64,000 nucleotides of DNA, from NCBI GenBank assembly GCA_051201605.1, contig CP179201.1, positions 1,488,001 through 1,552,000 on the forward strand. The letters run 5' to 3'. This DNA comes from CABZJG01 sp902512685. GTDB lineage: Bacteria > Pseudomonadota > Alphaproteobacteria > Rhodobacterales > Rhodobacteraceae. The notes under the pieces are model-generated. The model saw nothing but the letters and a program-made list of their open reading frames with translations. It did not search any database and was not told where the DNA came from. Position 1 is the stretch's first letter, and each line of letters begins with the position of its first letter. Below are positions 16,136-25,750 of the stretch, piece by piece. The position numbers were made by a program, and so were the translations under genes.

Positions 16136-17134
16136 ATGAAGTATCTGAAAAATCTGAAGATTTCCGCATCACTTGCGGCGCTGGCGGTTACATCAACCTC
16201 CGCGTTTGCCGGAGATGTGGTTATCAATCTAGGCTATGCGGCTGCTGAAGGCAGCTCCTATTCCGTATTGGCAAACAAGTTTGAAGAACTGGCCGAGGAG
16301 TACTCCGGTGGTTCGATTGACGTGAAAGTTCGCTGCTGCGGTCAGTTGATGGGCGAAGACGAGGCATTTAAGGCAATGCAACTTGGCACTGTAGATATGC
16401 ATGTGATCACCGGAAATAACATATCACCACACTTTCCCTTGATGGACGCTTTCGTTCTGCCCTATATTTTTGAAAACAAGGATCACGCGTATCGTGTGCT
16501 AGAGGGGGAAGTTGGTCAGGGATTTTCAGACCAGCTCCAGGCTGCAACTGGCGTACATCTTCTGACATTCGGATTTGTAGGCGATCGAGATTTCTATAAC
16601 TCGCGCCAGCCGATCACAAAGATGGCCGACATGGCGGGTCTGAAGGTTCGGGTTCCCAAGAACCAGGTCATGATCGACACTTTCACTGAATTCGGCGCGG
16701 CCCCAATCCCTTTGCCATGGGCTGATACCCCCACGGCGCTTCAAACAGGAACGGTTGAAGGGGCCGATAACGGCACATCCTTTATCAAGTCGCAGAAATT
16801 CTATGAGATCATGCCGCATTTTACAGCGCTTGAGCATTTCACATATTTCTCGCCACTTTTTGCCAGTAACCGGATTATGGGTAAGTTGGACGATGCCCAG
16901 CGGGATGCAGTAATGCGTGCTGCACATGAAGCGGGAATCTATCAAAAAGAAGAGATGACCAAGCAGGTTGATGGCATTCGTGCCTTTTTAACAGGCGAAG
17001 GCGGAATGAAAACCGCTGAGTTCGATCGCGCAGATTTCATTGCTGCAGGTCAGCGTGTTCAAGACAAATACTCCGCTGAAAAAGGAGATGATTTCAAAGC
17101 GTTGGTCGGCGCAATTCGAGCTGCCGCCGAATAA
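16136..17134 (+). CDS. TRAP transporter substrate-binding protein (DctP family)
   Basis: A 332-residue periplasmic binding protein. The first 24 residues form a Sec signal peptide ending TSTSAFA before GDVV. The family Arg that usually contacts a carboxylate lies in GLKVRVPKN, and the ELAEEYSGGSIDVKV opening is typical. The ATG at 16136 follows GGAGAAG; the upstream frame extension has no such site. First gene of the operon dctP-dctQ-dctM-amidase. The substrate should be a small carboxylate or amide product related to the downstream dimethylformamidase-like enzyme. Confidence 0.9.
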   Translation: MKYLKNLKISASLAALAVTSTSAFAGDVVINLGYAAAEGSSYSVLANKFEELAEEYSGGSIDVKVRCCGQLMGEDEAFKAMQLGTVDMHVITGNNISPHFPLMDAFVLPYIFENKDHAYRVLEGEVGQGFSDQLQAATGVHLLTFGFVGDRDFYNSRQPITKMADMAGLKVRVPKNQVMIDTFTEFGAAPIPLPWADTPTALQTGTVEGADNGTSFIKSQKFYEIMPHFTALEHFTYFSPLFASNRIMGKLDDAQRDAVMRAAHEAGIYQKEEMTKQVDGIRAFLTGEGGMKTAEFDRADFIAAGQRVQDKYSAEKGDDFKALVGAIRAAAE

Positions 17135-17156
17135 CCTTCTTTTGCTCTGAAACTTC

Positions 17157-17187
17157 AGGCTGCGAGTTCAAATTCGCAGCCTCTTTT
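17157..17187 (+). terminator. Hairpin between binding-protein and permease genes
   Basis: A perfect 9-bp stem, AGGCTGCGA with TCGCAGCCT, encloses an 8-base loop and is followed by CTTTT. Placed between dctP and dctQ it should act as a partial terminator or mRNA stabiliser, giving more binding protein than membrane subunits. Confidence 0.8.
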
Positions 17188-17210
17188 AAACCAATCTAGT
17201 GGGGATCTTC

Positions 17211-17693
17211 ATGCTGCGATTGCTTGACCGATATTTTGAAGAAGTGCTTTGCACAATCTTTCTAGCGATTATGCTCGGGTCGGTGCTAATGCAGGTCGTC
17301 ATGCGGTTTTTCTTTCATTCAGCCGCTGCATGGGCCGAAGAAACAGCGGTCTACGGCATGATTTTCGCGGTGTATTTCGGTGCGACGATGGCGGTTCGTG
17401 ACCGGGCACATATTCGGATCAGTTTGCTGGTTAGTCGCTTGCCGCGCCAGTTACAGGTCTGCTCGATCGTTTTTGCAGATGGTCTTTGGGTTGCCTTTGT
17501 TATCTTCATGATCGTCCAGACCACCACATACACTCAGCTCTTGTTCAACGTCACCTACCAAACACCTGGATTGGGCATTGAACAGCGTTGGGTTCAAATG
17601 TTCATACCGATGCTATTTTGCCTGATGATGTTTCGTATTCTCCAGGTTTATTGGCGCTGGAAAAGTGATGATTTTGAAGGGTTGCCTCTATGA
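17211..17693 (+). CDS. TRAP transporter small permease (DctQ family)
   Basis: A 160-residue inner-membrane protein with four hydrophobic segments at about residues 10-35, 42-65, 85-108 and 125-148. The AWAEETAVYGMIFAVYFGA region is characteristic of the family. The ATG at 17211 follows GGGGA by a normal distance; an in-frame GTG twelve bases earlier is less likely. It overlaps the large permease gene by four bases. Confidence 0.88.
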   Translation: MLRLLDRYFEEVLCTIFLAIMLGSVLMQVVMRFFFHSAAAWAEETAVYGMIFAVYFGATMAVRDRAHIRISLLVSRLPRQLQVCSIVFADGLWVAFVIFMIVQTTTYTQLLFNVTYQTPGLGIEQRWVQMFIPMLFCLMMFRILQVYWRWKSDDFEGLPL

Positions 17694-19081
17694 ACCAAGT
17701 TGATGCAACTTCGACCGGGAAAGGCATTATTCCTTCAATTATTTTTGGGATGATGATCTTTGGGGTCGCAGCAACATATGCCTTAGGCCTGAATGGCCCA
17801 ATTACAATGGCAGTGGTGTTCGTCGTCACAATGGCAATCGGAGTACCTATACCATTTGCAGCAGGAATCGCGACCGTCGCAGGTCTTTATATCGCAGACA
17901 TCCCTATGACTTTGATGGCCCAGGCAGCATGGACCGCGTTTGAGCCTTTTCCCCTGGTCACAATTCCGCTGTTTGTTTTGGCCGGTCAGCTAATGGAACA
18001 AGGCGGGATGTCGGAAAAGCTGGTCAACATCGCCCGGAAGCTTGTTGGGGCTTACAAGGGTGGAATTGGGCTGGTGACTGTCGTTGCCTGCATGTTCTTC
18101 GCGGCACTTTCCGGATCGGGCCCGGCAACGACTGCGGCGATTGGCTCGATTACCATTCCGGCCATGCAGGACGAGGGCTACCGCTCGCGATTTGCAGCGG
18201 CAATTGCTGCAGCCGCAGGTGCCTTGGGCAGTATGATCCCGCCGTCGAACCTGCTAATTATCTTTGCTCTGGTCACAGACGTTTCCATCCCCCGCCTGTT
18301 TCTTGCTGGGATCATCCCTGGAATCATTTTGGGTTTGATGCTGATGGTTGTTGTTTTCATCATTTCGGTCAGAAACGACTATGGAGGTACGGGAGAAAAA
18401 TTCCGCTGGGGCCCCCTGCTTGAGGCGTTCTGGGAAGGAAAATGGGCCGTCATGGCGCCGGTCATTATCCTTGGTGGAATTTACGCAGGTATCTTTACAC
18501 CTTCTGAAGCCGCCGGCGTTGCAGTTGCCTATGGCTTGTTTGTGGGTATGTTCATCTATAGGGGATTGACTTGGGCAAAGCTGTTCCACGCTTTTAAATT
18601 CACCGCCATTGTCATAGGCACCGTGCTTTTCATTCTCGGGTCAACCAAGGCTTTTGGTCAGCTTGTCACGATCTTTGACATTCCAGATGCTGTGCTTGGC
18701 TTATTTCAAGGGCTGCTCGCTTATCCTTGGCTGGTGATGCTACTGATCGGTGTTTTCTACATCGTCGTTGGCATGTGGCTGGAGAGCATTCCACAGATCA
18801 TCATCTTTACCGCCGTCTTTTTCCCCCTTGTCACTAGCCTGGGGATTGATCCGGTTGTGTTTGGGATATTCACAGTCATGACCTGTGAAATCGGTTTTCT
18901 TACGCCACCCATCGGGGTCAACCTGTTTGTGGCGGCGAGGATCAGTAAAATCTCAATCGAAGAAGTGTCTGCTGGCGTTCTGCCTCTTTTGATCCCATAT
19001 GTACTGATGATCCTCTTGCTTGTGTTCTTCTCGGGCTGGGTCACCTTTCTACCTGACTTTGTTTATGGCCCCTCAAGATGA
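17690..19081 (+). CDS. TRAP transporter large permease (DctM family)
   Basis: A 463-residue integral membrane protein with about twelve hydrophobic segments. It carries the conserved stretches PLVTIPLFVLAGQLMEQGG, SGSGPATTAAIGSITIPAM and IPPSNLLIIFALV that line the transport path of sodium-driven TRAP systems. ATGA overlaps at both ends couple it to the small permease and to the following enzyme gene. Confidence 0.92.
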   Translation: MNQVDATSTGKGIIPSIIFGMMIFGVAATYALGLNGPITMAVVFVVTMAIGVPIPFAAGIATVAGLYIADIPMTLMAQAAWTAFEPFPLVTIPLFVLAGQLMEQGGMSEKLVNIARKLVGAYKGGIGLVTVVACMFFAALSGSGPATTAAIGSITIPAMQDEGYRSRFAAAIAAAAGALGSMIPPSNLLIIFALVTDVSIPRLFLAGIIPGIILGLMLMVVVFIISVRNDYGGTGEKFRWGPLLEAFWEGKWAVMAPVIILGGIYAGIFTPSEAAGVAVAYGLFVGMFIYRGLTWAKLFHAFKFTAIVIGTVLFILGSTKAFGQLVTIFDIPDAVLGLFQGLLAYPWLVMLLIGVFYIVVGMWLESIPQIIIFTAVFFPLVTSLGIDPVVFGIFTVMTCEIGFLTPPIGVNLFVAARISKISIEEVSAGVLPLLIPYVLMILLLVFFSGWVTFLPDFVYGPSR

Positions 19082-21186
19082 CGACCAATTCCAAAGACCT
19101 GCCGTTACTCGGTTATGTCGATCGCTTATCAGCGCGACCCGGCGATACTCTTTCATTCAAAGTGTCGTCGCTCTCTGACAAGCCCTTTACGGCACGGCTT
19201 ACCAGATCAATTAGTGCGGACCCCAATCCCGAAGGGATGGGCATCGTTGAAGAAAACGCATCGGAATTCTTTCCGTCGCAATCTTTTGCATCAAGGCATC
19301 AGAGTTTTTTTCCGGGCTCGTACGGATTGGGTGCGACCGCTGTGAGTGCGACGCCTGCATCGCGGATTGAATTTGAGGTGATTGTTTTTCCAACACTGCA
19401 AACCGGAAAACCTCAAACCCTGATTTCAATTGGAGCCTATGATCTTCAGATTGATGCCAACGGTGCTGCTTGTTTGAAGATAGGAGATCATTCTGTCACA
19501 ACTGACTTTCCCCTGTCGCTGCGCGACTGGTACAAGATCAGGGCGCGGATCGAATATGGGGAAGTCAGAATCACCCATACAGGTCTTGGGCGGTATGGGC
19601 CGGCAGAACAATCTGCACAGGCCACGGTGGCAATGGTCCCCATTTCTGGCACGCCAAGTATTGCGGCGATCTGGTCGGGTGAGACATTTGACCAGTTTTT
19701 CAACGGAAAGGTTGAAGCTCCCTCTATCGCGGTAGATGGAAAGCAGCTCTGCGCCTGGAATTTCAGCAAGAGCATTTCCAGCACAAAAGTTCCTGCCCTA
19801 ACTGGCCCCGACCTGGCATTGTTCAACTATCCATCCCGTGCAATGACCGGATCGGCCTGGGACGGTACAGAAATGAACTGGACCCACAGACCGGATCACT
19901 ATGGGGCGATCCATTTTCACGAAGACGATATCTATGACTTCGGGTGGGATACGGATTTCACCTTTTCCGTGCCAGAGGCGATGCCATCGGGCATCTATGT
20001 CATGAGATTAGAATGTGAGGGGCAGGCTGACGCGATCCCATTTTTTGTTTGTGCGCATTTGGGAAAGCCACAAGCCGACCTTTGCGTGCTAGTTTCGACT
20101 TTCACCTATTCGATCTATGGCAACCATGCTCGGCCCGATTATGACCCATCATGGCAAACGCGCATTTCAGGCTGGGATGCCTACCCCCACAATCCGGCCG
20201 AACATCGCGAGTATGGGCTATCCACTTATAATTTCCATTCGGATGGATCGGGTATTGGCCACGCTTCACACCGACGACCGTTGTTCAATCTTCGCCCCGG
20301 CTTTCTGACCTTCGGAAATACGCCCTGTTCCGGCTTGCGTCATTTTCCGGCGGACAGCCATTTGATCAGCTGGCTGCATGCCCAGAACATAGACTATGAT
20401 ATTGTGACCGATCGGGAACTGCACGACGATGGTTATGCTGCGATTTCCGATTACAAGGCCTTAACAACCGGTAGCCACCCTGAATACCACACAACTCAGT
20501 CTTTGGATGCATTACGCGACTATCGCGATAATGGCGGCCATCTGCATTACCTCGGCGGCAACGGGTTTTACTGGCGCATCGCAGTTCACTCCGAAAACGA
20601 CGGCCTGCTTGAAATCCGCCGTGCTGAAGACGGCATTCGCGCTTGGGCCGCTGAAGCGGGTGAGTATTACAACGCCTTTGACGGCACCTATGGTGGGCTT
20701 TGGCGGCGCAATGGCCGCGCCCCGCAGGAGCTCGTCGGGATCGGCTTTACTGCCCAAGGCGAATTCTTCGGCGACCCATACCGGCGCGTCAATACCGATC
20801 CGGATTATGATTGGGTTTTTGATGGCATCGACGGCGAAATTTTTGGTGAATTTGGATACTCTGGAAATGGAGCTGCAGGTTTCGAATTGGATCATATGGA
20901 TCATCGATTGGGCACCCCGGAAAACACAATTTTGTTGGCCCGCTCAGTCACCCGCGACCAAGGATTTATGTTGGTTCCAGAAGAGCAGCTGACACACTTA
21001 ACAAATTTGTCGGGAGGAACAGAAGATGAAGCAAAACATGCGGATATGATATATACGACCTACCCCACAGGCGGAACAGTGTTCGCGACGGGATCAATAA
21101 CATTTTGCGGCAGCCTTCCCTGGAATGGCTTTGACAACGATGTGTCACAACTTTTGATGAATGTAATAAGGAAAAGCCTCCGTTAG
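19078..21186 (+). CDS. N,N-dimethylformamidase large-subunit-like amidohydrolase
   Basis: A 702-residue cytoplasmic enzyme. The N-terminal 230 residues look like a beta-sandwich/lectin-like region. The C-terminal part (about 330-700) matches the DMFA2 C-terminal domain: STFTYSIYGNHARPDYDPS, TTGSHPEYHT, and YLGGNGFYWRI. In the Paracoccus-type enzyme a mononuclear iron is held by Tyr, His and Glu in an HxE arrangement; here His467 and Glu469 of SHPEY fit, with Tyr344 or Tyr347 as the third ligand. The small DMFase subunit is not encoded nearby. It is translationally coupled to the TRAP permease, so import and hydrolysis of an amide is the likely job; the real substrate is unknown. Confidence 0.78.
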   Translation: MTTNSKDLPLLGYVDRLSARPGDTLSFKVSSLSDKPFTARLTRSISADPNPEGMGIVEENASEFFPSQSFASRHQSFFPGSYGLGATAVSATPASRIEFEVIVFPTLQTGKPQTLISIGAYDLQIDANGAACLKIGDHSVTTDFPLSLRDWYKIRARIEYGEVRITHTGLGRYGPAEQSAQATVAMVPISGTPSIAAIWSGETFDQFFNGKVEAPSIAVDGKQLCAWNFSKSISSTKVPALTGPDLALFNYPSRAMTGSAWDGTEMNWTHRPDHYGAIHFHEDDIYDFGWDTDFTFSVPEAMPSGIYVMRLECEGQADAIPFFVCAHLGKPQADLCVLVSTFTYSIYGNHARPDYDPSWQTRISGWDAYPHNPAEHREYGLSTYNFHSDGSGIGHASHRRPLFNLRPGFLTFGNTPCSGLRHFPADSHLISWLHAQNIDYDIVTDRELHDDGYAAISDYKALTTGSHPEYHTTQSLDALRDYRDNGGHLHYLGGNGFYWRIAVHSENDGLLEIRRAEDGIRAWAAEAGEYYNAFDGTYGGLWRRNGRAPQELVGIGFTAQGEFFGDPYRRVNTDPDYDWVFDGIDGEIFGEFGYSGNGAAGFELDHMDHRLGTPENTILLARSVTRDQGFMLVPEEQLTHLTNLSGGTEDEAKHADMIYTTYPTGGTVFATGSITFCGSLPWNGFDNDVSQLLMNVIRKSLR

Positions 21187-21923
21187 CCATATCTCAAGAC
21201 GGTGTCCACAAATGGCAATGTGCGTTTTTTTTGAGAAGCAAAGCAGACATTGGTGTGAACGCAGCGAATGCACACTTCGTCCCGCATAGTTGCCGTTCGC
21301 TGTGTGCTACACGAAGGTCAGCAAGGCGGACGGACCGGACCTACGCGATCGCAGCGAATGCAAGTGCAGAAAGTCCAAATCGACGCTTGCAGTTGCGGCA
21401 GCGAGAATTCGGCGACGCGGCAGACTTCTCCAGATCAGTCGTTCAACCGCGTCAAATTCGGCGGAATCCAAACCGACCTTTCGCCGCAGATGGTATCATC
21501 ATCCGAGAAGCGCGGCTTTCCAAACCTATGCGCTCGCGGCGGATGCATATGCAGAGAATCGAAAGCGGCGCTAGTATGTGCAAAAAAGGTAAATTCAGCG
21601 CTGCGGCAATGTTCGCAAATCCGGCCAATTGAATATGCTGATCCCGGCAGGTTTCAAATCGCCCAGCCGCACAAATGGATTGCCGATCTTCTGGTGACAA
21701 CACGGATTGGACTCCGCCGCATCGCAGCGATCACCTTCCGCGAGCGTGCGCAGAAAATGAGGTGCGGCTCTTTCGGGATGGCTTCGTTGAAATGATCCTG
21801 GATATGACAGTTTGGCGCGGGGTTTCAATTACCTTGCCCGATACCCGAGGAAGAAACGGCTAGTTGTTGGGGGCTGATGGGAATACCGGTACGAGGGCAC
21901 CGGCCCGGCGGGCACTGCTCTTC
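21187..21923. other. Long non-coding spacer with decayed repeats
   Basis: About 735 bp between convergent genes. Several overlapping open frames exist on both strands, but none has a family signature or consistent codon use. GCAGCGAATG occurs twice here (about 21260 and 21350), and again at about 15021 in the palindrome spacer, inside fuller similar phrases. This looks like degenerate intergenic repeat material and marks the left limit of the G+C-rich cluster. Confidence 0.55.
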
Positions 21924-22718
21924 TCAGATTTTCGCAGACATCTGCGACGCCTTGAGCACCACATTGAACCGTGTCTGATTTGCGAGGTGATAGGCTTTGA
22001 AGTATTCAACCAAAGCGCCGTCGGGCAGATAGCCGTGACTTTCGACTACCAAAAGGGCGTCGCCGGGTTGAATGCCGAGGATTTCGGCCTGTTCGGGCGT
22101 TGCCAATTCCGCTGAGATCTCGCGCTTCGAAGTGTGCAGCCGTAACTTGTATTTTTTGCCAAGCGTGTGATAAAGGGACGTGTTGACGAAATCCAGATTT
22201 TCCAGACCGGGCACGAGGTCGCTTGGCAGGTAGCAATAGGATATCGACCGGATCTCGTCTTCGATGACGCGAACGCGCTCTAGCGCAACGACCTTACAGG
22301 GCTCGGCCAATTCCATGCGGTTGCGAAGCGCTTCGTCGGTCTCGATAATTTCAAGTCGGCGGACAATCGAGTGTTGAACGGATGTCGGAACGTCTCCGCG
22401 TTGAGAGAACTGTGAGAGGGTCCATTGCAGGCCTTCAGAGAGAGATTGCTTGGCCACGAATGTTCCGCTGCCCTTGCGTCGTTTGATCAGACCTTCGTTT
22501 TCCAACCGGTCAAGGGCCTGGCGAACGGTGGTTCTTGATACGCCATAGCGGTCACACAAGGTCTGGTTTGTTGGCAGACGATCGCCCGGATCGAAGTCCT
22601 TTTCTATGGACTGCACTAGGATGTCTCGCAGTTGGCTCCAGAACGGAACCGGCGAGTCAAAGTCGATTTGTATAACAATATCTTCCAATTGAGCTCCTGG
22701 CAGCAGTTGCTGATCCAA
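21924..22718 (-). CDS. GntR/HutC-family regulator with UTRA domain
   Basis: A 264-residue regulator. The winged helix-turn-helix spans about residues 22-90 (LPTNQTLCDRYGVSRTTVRQAL, GLIKRRKGSGTFVA), and the UTRA ligand domain about 110-255, ending FKAYHLANQTRFNVV. It is the last gene in a run of same-strand sugar genes and is the only regulator in the cluster, so it likely controls the ABC transporter and catabolic genes in response to a sugar phosphate or sugar acid. Confidence 0.88.
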   Translation of the reverse strand: MDQQLLPGAQLEDIVIQIDFDSPVPFWSQLRDILVQSIEKDFDPGDRLPTNQTLCDRYGVSRTTVRQALDRLENEGLIKRRKGSGTFVAKQSLSEGLQWTLSQFSQRGDVPTSVQHSIVRRLEIIETDEALRNRMELAEPCKVVALERVRVIEDEIRSISYCYLPSDLVPGLENLDFVNTSLYHTLGKKYKLRLHTSKREISAELATPEQAEILGIQPGDALLVVESHGYLPDGALVEYFKAYHLANQTRFNVVLKASQMSAKI

Positions 22719-22773
22719 TCTCTTTACTCTTTTTCATCTCTAATTCAACACAAAAACGTGCTTGTCAAACCGC

Positions 22774-23553
22774 CTATCTTGGAAACGCAGGTCCATATCC
22801 GCCATCCACATTCAAGACACCACCGGTAATTGCTTCGGCTCGGCTGGACAGAAGAAACGAAACCGCATCGGCCATGTGTTTTGACGAAAGCACGATGTTG
22901 AGCGCGTTGCGGGACCGGTAGTGCTCGGCAAGATTGGAAGGATAGACACCGTGTTTTGCGGCGCGGTTGGCCTTGAGATTGTCATCCCACAACCCCGATC
23001 CGTCCATCACAACATCGGGATGAACCAGGTTTGCGCGAATTCCATGCCGCCCTTCTTCAAGCGCCACTGTTTTTGCCAGCTGAACAAGGGCGGCCTTGGA
23101 CACCGAATAAGCAGCTACATTGGGCACGGGATCAAAGGCATCTTTCGAGCCGACATAGACTAGCGCGCCACCATCGCCCTGCCGGCGCATTTCCGGAACG
23201 ATCGCCTGCGTCAGGTGAAACGGCGCCATGAGATTAATATCCAGCACCCGCCGGAAGTCGTCCGGATCTGCCTCGGCCACCGATGTCAGGCTGACAACAG
23301 CCGCACACATGACAGCCCCGTCGATCCTGCCGAACGCGTTGAGCGCGGTGCTCACGCAGGCCCGGTTGGTTGCCGGGTCGGTCAGGTCTCCGATGATGGC
23401 CTCGGCGCCGAGCGCTTCGGCCACCCCGGAAAGCTCTGACGAAAGATCAGTAAGTACCAGGCGCGCGCCCTGTCCTGACAGCTCTTGCGCCACCGCCCGT
23501 CCAATACCGGAAGCGGCACCCGTTACGACAAAGACTGATCCCTCATGTTCCAC
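22774..23553 (-). CDS. Short-chain dehydrogenase/reductase
   Basis: A 259-residue classical SDR. The NAD(P) motif TGAASGIG is at about residues 11-18, the catalytic Ser lies in YVGSKDAF, and YSVSK gives Tyr and Lys. The end GGVLNVDGGYGPAFPR is standard. An acidic residue after the second strand (LTDLSSE) suggests preference for NAD. It follows the FGGY kinase gene by 17 bp. Probably oxidises a polyol or sugar hydroxyl in this pathway. Confidence 0.88.
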   Translation of the reverse strand: MEHEGSVFVVTGAASGIGRAVAQELSGQGARLVLTDLSSELSGVAEALGAEAIIGDLTDPATNRACVSTALNAFGRIDGAVMCAAVVSLTSVAEADPDDFRRVLDINLMAPFHLTQAIVPEMRRQGDGGALVYVGSKDAFDPVPNVAAYSVSKAALVQLAKTVALEEGRHGIRANLVHPDVVMDGSGLWDDNLKANRAAKHGVYPSNLAEHYRSRNALNIVLSSKHMADAVSFLLSSRAEAITGGVLNVDGGYGPAFPR

Positions 23554-23570
23554 GACAGTTCACCGTTACC

Positions 23571-25085
23571 CTAGGCCAGCGACCAGAGCTGCTGAGCGAT
23601 ATCCATCGACGCGCGATAGCGCCGATACGCCGCATCGACCTTGTCGCGATCCACGGTGCCTGGAAGATGCTGGCCTTGTTGGTGGAATATCCCAGATGCT
23701 TTTGCAGCATCTGCATCCGACCAGACGCCAACACCCAGACCGGCACAAAGCGCGGCACCCAGGCAATTCGAATCCTGATTGGCCAGCAGGTTGACCGGCA
23801 GGCTCAGCCCGTCCGAGACCATCTGCATCAGCATCGGGTTCATGGCACCACCACCGACGACGGCCAACTCTCCGATGCTGCGCCCGGTTACGCGCGACAC
23901 GTCCTCATAGAGCTGGTGCAGGGAATGTGAGATCCCCTGAAGAACGGCTTTGTAGAGATGCGCACGATTGTGTTCGACCCGGACACCGTGGAATACGCCG
24001 GAGGCGTTGTCATGCTGGTGCGGCGCGCCGCCCGGGCGCAGGAACGGAAGAAACACCGGAAGCGTGTTGTCCGGCGGCAACTCCCCGGCCTCTTTGAGAG
24101 CTTGTTCATAGGCAGTAGCGCCTTCAAGTTCGGAATAGGCCGTTTCAATGTACCATTGCTGTCCGATTGCGCCGGTGAAGCTAACGTATTGGCTGTGATA
24201 TCTGCCCGGAATGACGTGGCGATAGCAGATCATTTTACTGTCAAAATCGCCAAAGGGTTTGGTTTCGATCGTACCGCCCCAAAGCGCCGAGCCCAGGTTG
24301 AAATAGGCATCCCCCTCGGCCAGGGCCGAGGAGCCCGCCGCCGCACAGGGCCCATCGCCGCCACCAACGGCGACAGGTGTTCCCGCCTTTAGCCCGGTTG
24401 CGGCAGCGGCTTCGGCCGAGACATGCCCAACGACATCGGTGGATTCGTGCAGGTCCGGGAAGACATCTGCCGTCAACCCCGCTGCCTCAAGCACGGTCTG
24501 GCTATGCGTGCCGGCGGCGAGGTCAAAACCGCTGCCCAGGCACTGATCGGTTGGGTCCGTGGCCAGTGCACCGGTCAGGCGATAGAGCAAATATTCCTTC
24601 GAATGTAGCCACTTATGTGCCTTTGCCACCAGATCCGGTTGATGATCCATGAACCACATGATCCGGGGCACCGAGGTCATCTGCACCGGGTGGCCCATAT
24701 AGGTGATGTTGTAGAACGCCTCATGCCCTCCGACGCGATCAAGCAGCCGAGCCGCCTGGTCGCCGGCGCGCTGGTCGGCCCAGATAGGGACGCTCTCCAG
24801 CAGAAGGTCACCGTCCTTCGAGATGGGAACCTGTCCCATCATCTGGCCGGAGAACGAAATACCGGCGACATCACCCGAATCAATCCCGCTTTCGGAAAGT
24901 ACTGATTTCAGGCCTGCAACCGATCCGTTGAACCAGTCATCCGGGCGTTGCTCGACATATCCGTCGCTTGGATAGGCGCTGTCATGCGGCTCATAAGCCG
25001 ACGCGACCAGTGTTCCGTCGGTGGCAAATAGCGCGACTTTCACACCTGTCGTTCCAACATCTATTCCTATCAGAAAACTCGCCAT
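23571..25085 (-). CDS. xylB: FGGY-family carbohydrate kinase (xylulokinase-like)
   Basis: A 504-residue sugar kinase with both FGGY halves. The N-terminal phosphate-binding loop is GIDVGTTGVKVALF; SFSGQMMGQV and PIWADQRAGDQA are typical of xylulokinases; GGGDGPCAAAG and VVGGGAMNPM lie in the C-terminal half. Full family length. The symbol reflects closest resemblance; kinases of this family act on several ketopentoses and branched sugars, and the neighbours do not include a xylose isomerase, so the true substrate may be different. Confidence 0.82.
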   Translation of the reverse strand: MASFLIGIDVGTTGVKVALFATDGTLVASAYEPHDSAYPSDGYVEQRPDDWFNGSVAGLKSVLSESGIDSGDVAGISFSGQMMGQVPISKDGDLLLESVPIWADQRAGDQAARLLDRVGGHEAFYNITYMGHPVQMTSVPRIMWFMDHQPDLVAKAHKWLHSKEYLLYRLTGALATDPTDQCLGSGFDLAAGTHSQTVLEAAGLTADVFPDLHESTDVVGHVSAEAAAATGLKAGTPVAVGGGDGPCAAAGSSALAEGDAYFNLGSALWGGTIETKPFGDFDSKMICYRHVIPGRYHSQYVSFTGAIGQQWYIETAYSELEGATAYEQALKEAGELPPDNTLPVFLPFLRPGGAPHQHDNASGVFHGVRVEHNRAHLYKAVLQGISHSLHQLYEDVSRVTGRSIGELAVVGGGAMNPMLMQMVSDGLSLPVNLLANQDSNCLGAALCAGLGVGVWSDADAAKASGIFHQQGQHLPGTVDRDKVDAAYRRYRASMDIAQQLWSLA

Positions 25086-25102
25086 AATGGTCTCTCCTTG
25101 GA

Positions 25103-25750
25103 TTATTCACTCAATTGCCAGAAATCATCGCTGCAGATCGCGTCGGCCCCCGCGTCAAGCGCCGATTTTGCCACTGCTTCTCCGGCACCGGCCTCGGGAC
25201 GCGCGACGATCTTGAACCGGCCCGCTGCGACCTTGCGTATCACGCCAATCAGTTCGCTTTCCGGCGCGGGGATTTTGGAGGCGGCAACGCCGTTCGAAAG
25301 AAACAACGCTTCCACACCCATACTCGTAACATCATCGGCCAATTCATCCAAACGATCTGGCGGAATGAGGGATAGCGATGTCATCAACCATTTCTGACCT
25401 TTCAGATCGCGAATGCCGTTCGCCTCGGTTTCCGCGGCATCGGTGCGATCCAGCCAGGATCCGACCGAATGCATGACAAGCACGGGACCGGCTCGCAGGG
25501 CTTCAAACGCGCGGATTGCCGTCAACTTCATCGGCCAGAACCACTGGCCGATGGGAAAACCAACGGCGGGAACGACCTGCACGCCAAGGCCTGCACGCTG
25601 AGCTTCGGCAACTGCGGCGGCGAACATGTTTTCGTTAACAACGATCTGCTTCGCACCCAGCTTGTCAGCGCGAAAGAGGTCACGATGTACCGCCGCAATG
25701 TTGGGTTCCAGCTCAAGGTTGGACGCGATGATGTTATCGGCCGCAATCAT
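25103..25750 (-). CDS. DeoC-like TIM-barrel protein lacking the Schiff-base Lys
   Basis: A 215-residue protein with the order of elements seen in deoxyribose-phosphate aldolase-type barrels (VVPAVGFPIGQW, then LFLSNGVAAS where active members have a Lys-containing KTSTG-type motif, then ARPEAGAGEAVAKSALDAGAD). The Schiff-base Lys is absent at that place. It overlaps by four bases the neighbouring DeoC-like gene that does have the Lys. A catalytically dead partner subunit or an enzyme with different chemistry are both possible. The family assignment is by pattern only. Confidence 0.55.
   Translation of the reverse strand: MIAADNIIASNLELEPNIAAVHRDLFRADKLGAKQIVVNENMFAAAVAEAQRAGLGVQVVPAVGFPIGQWFWPMKLTAIRAFEALRAGPVLVMHSVGSWLDRTDAAETEANGIRDLKGQKWLMTSLSLIPPDRLDELADDVTSMGVEALFLSNGVAASKIPAPESELIGVIRKVAAGRFKIVARPEAGAGEAVAKSALDAGADAICSDDFWQLSE

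Noticed and set aside
21231..21863. Several overlapping 60-175 codon frames in the long spacer
   Set aside because: They overlap in all frames, have no recognisable family and no start signals; the stretch reads as decayed repeat DNA.
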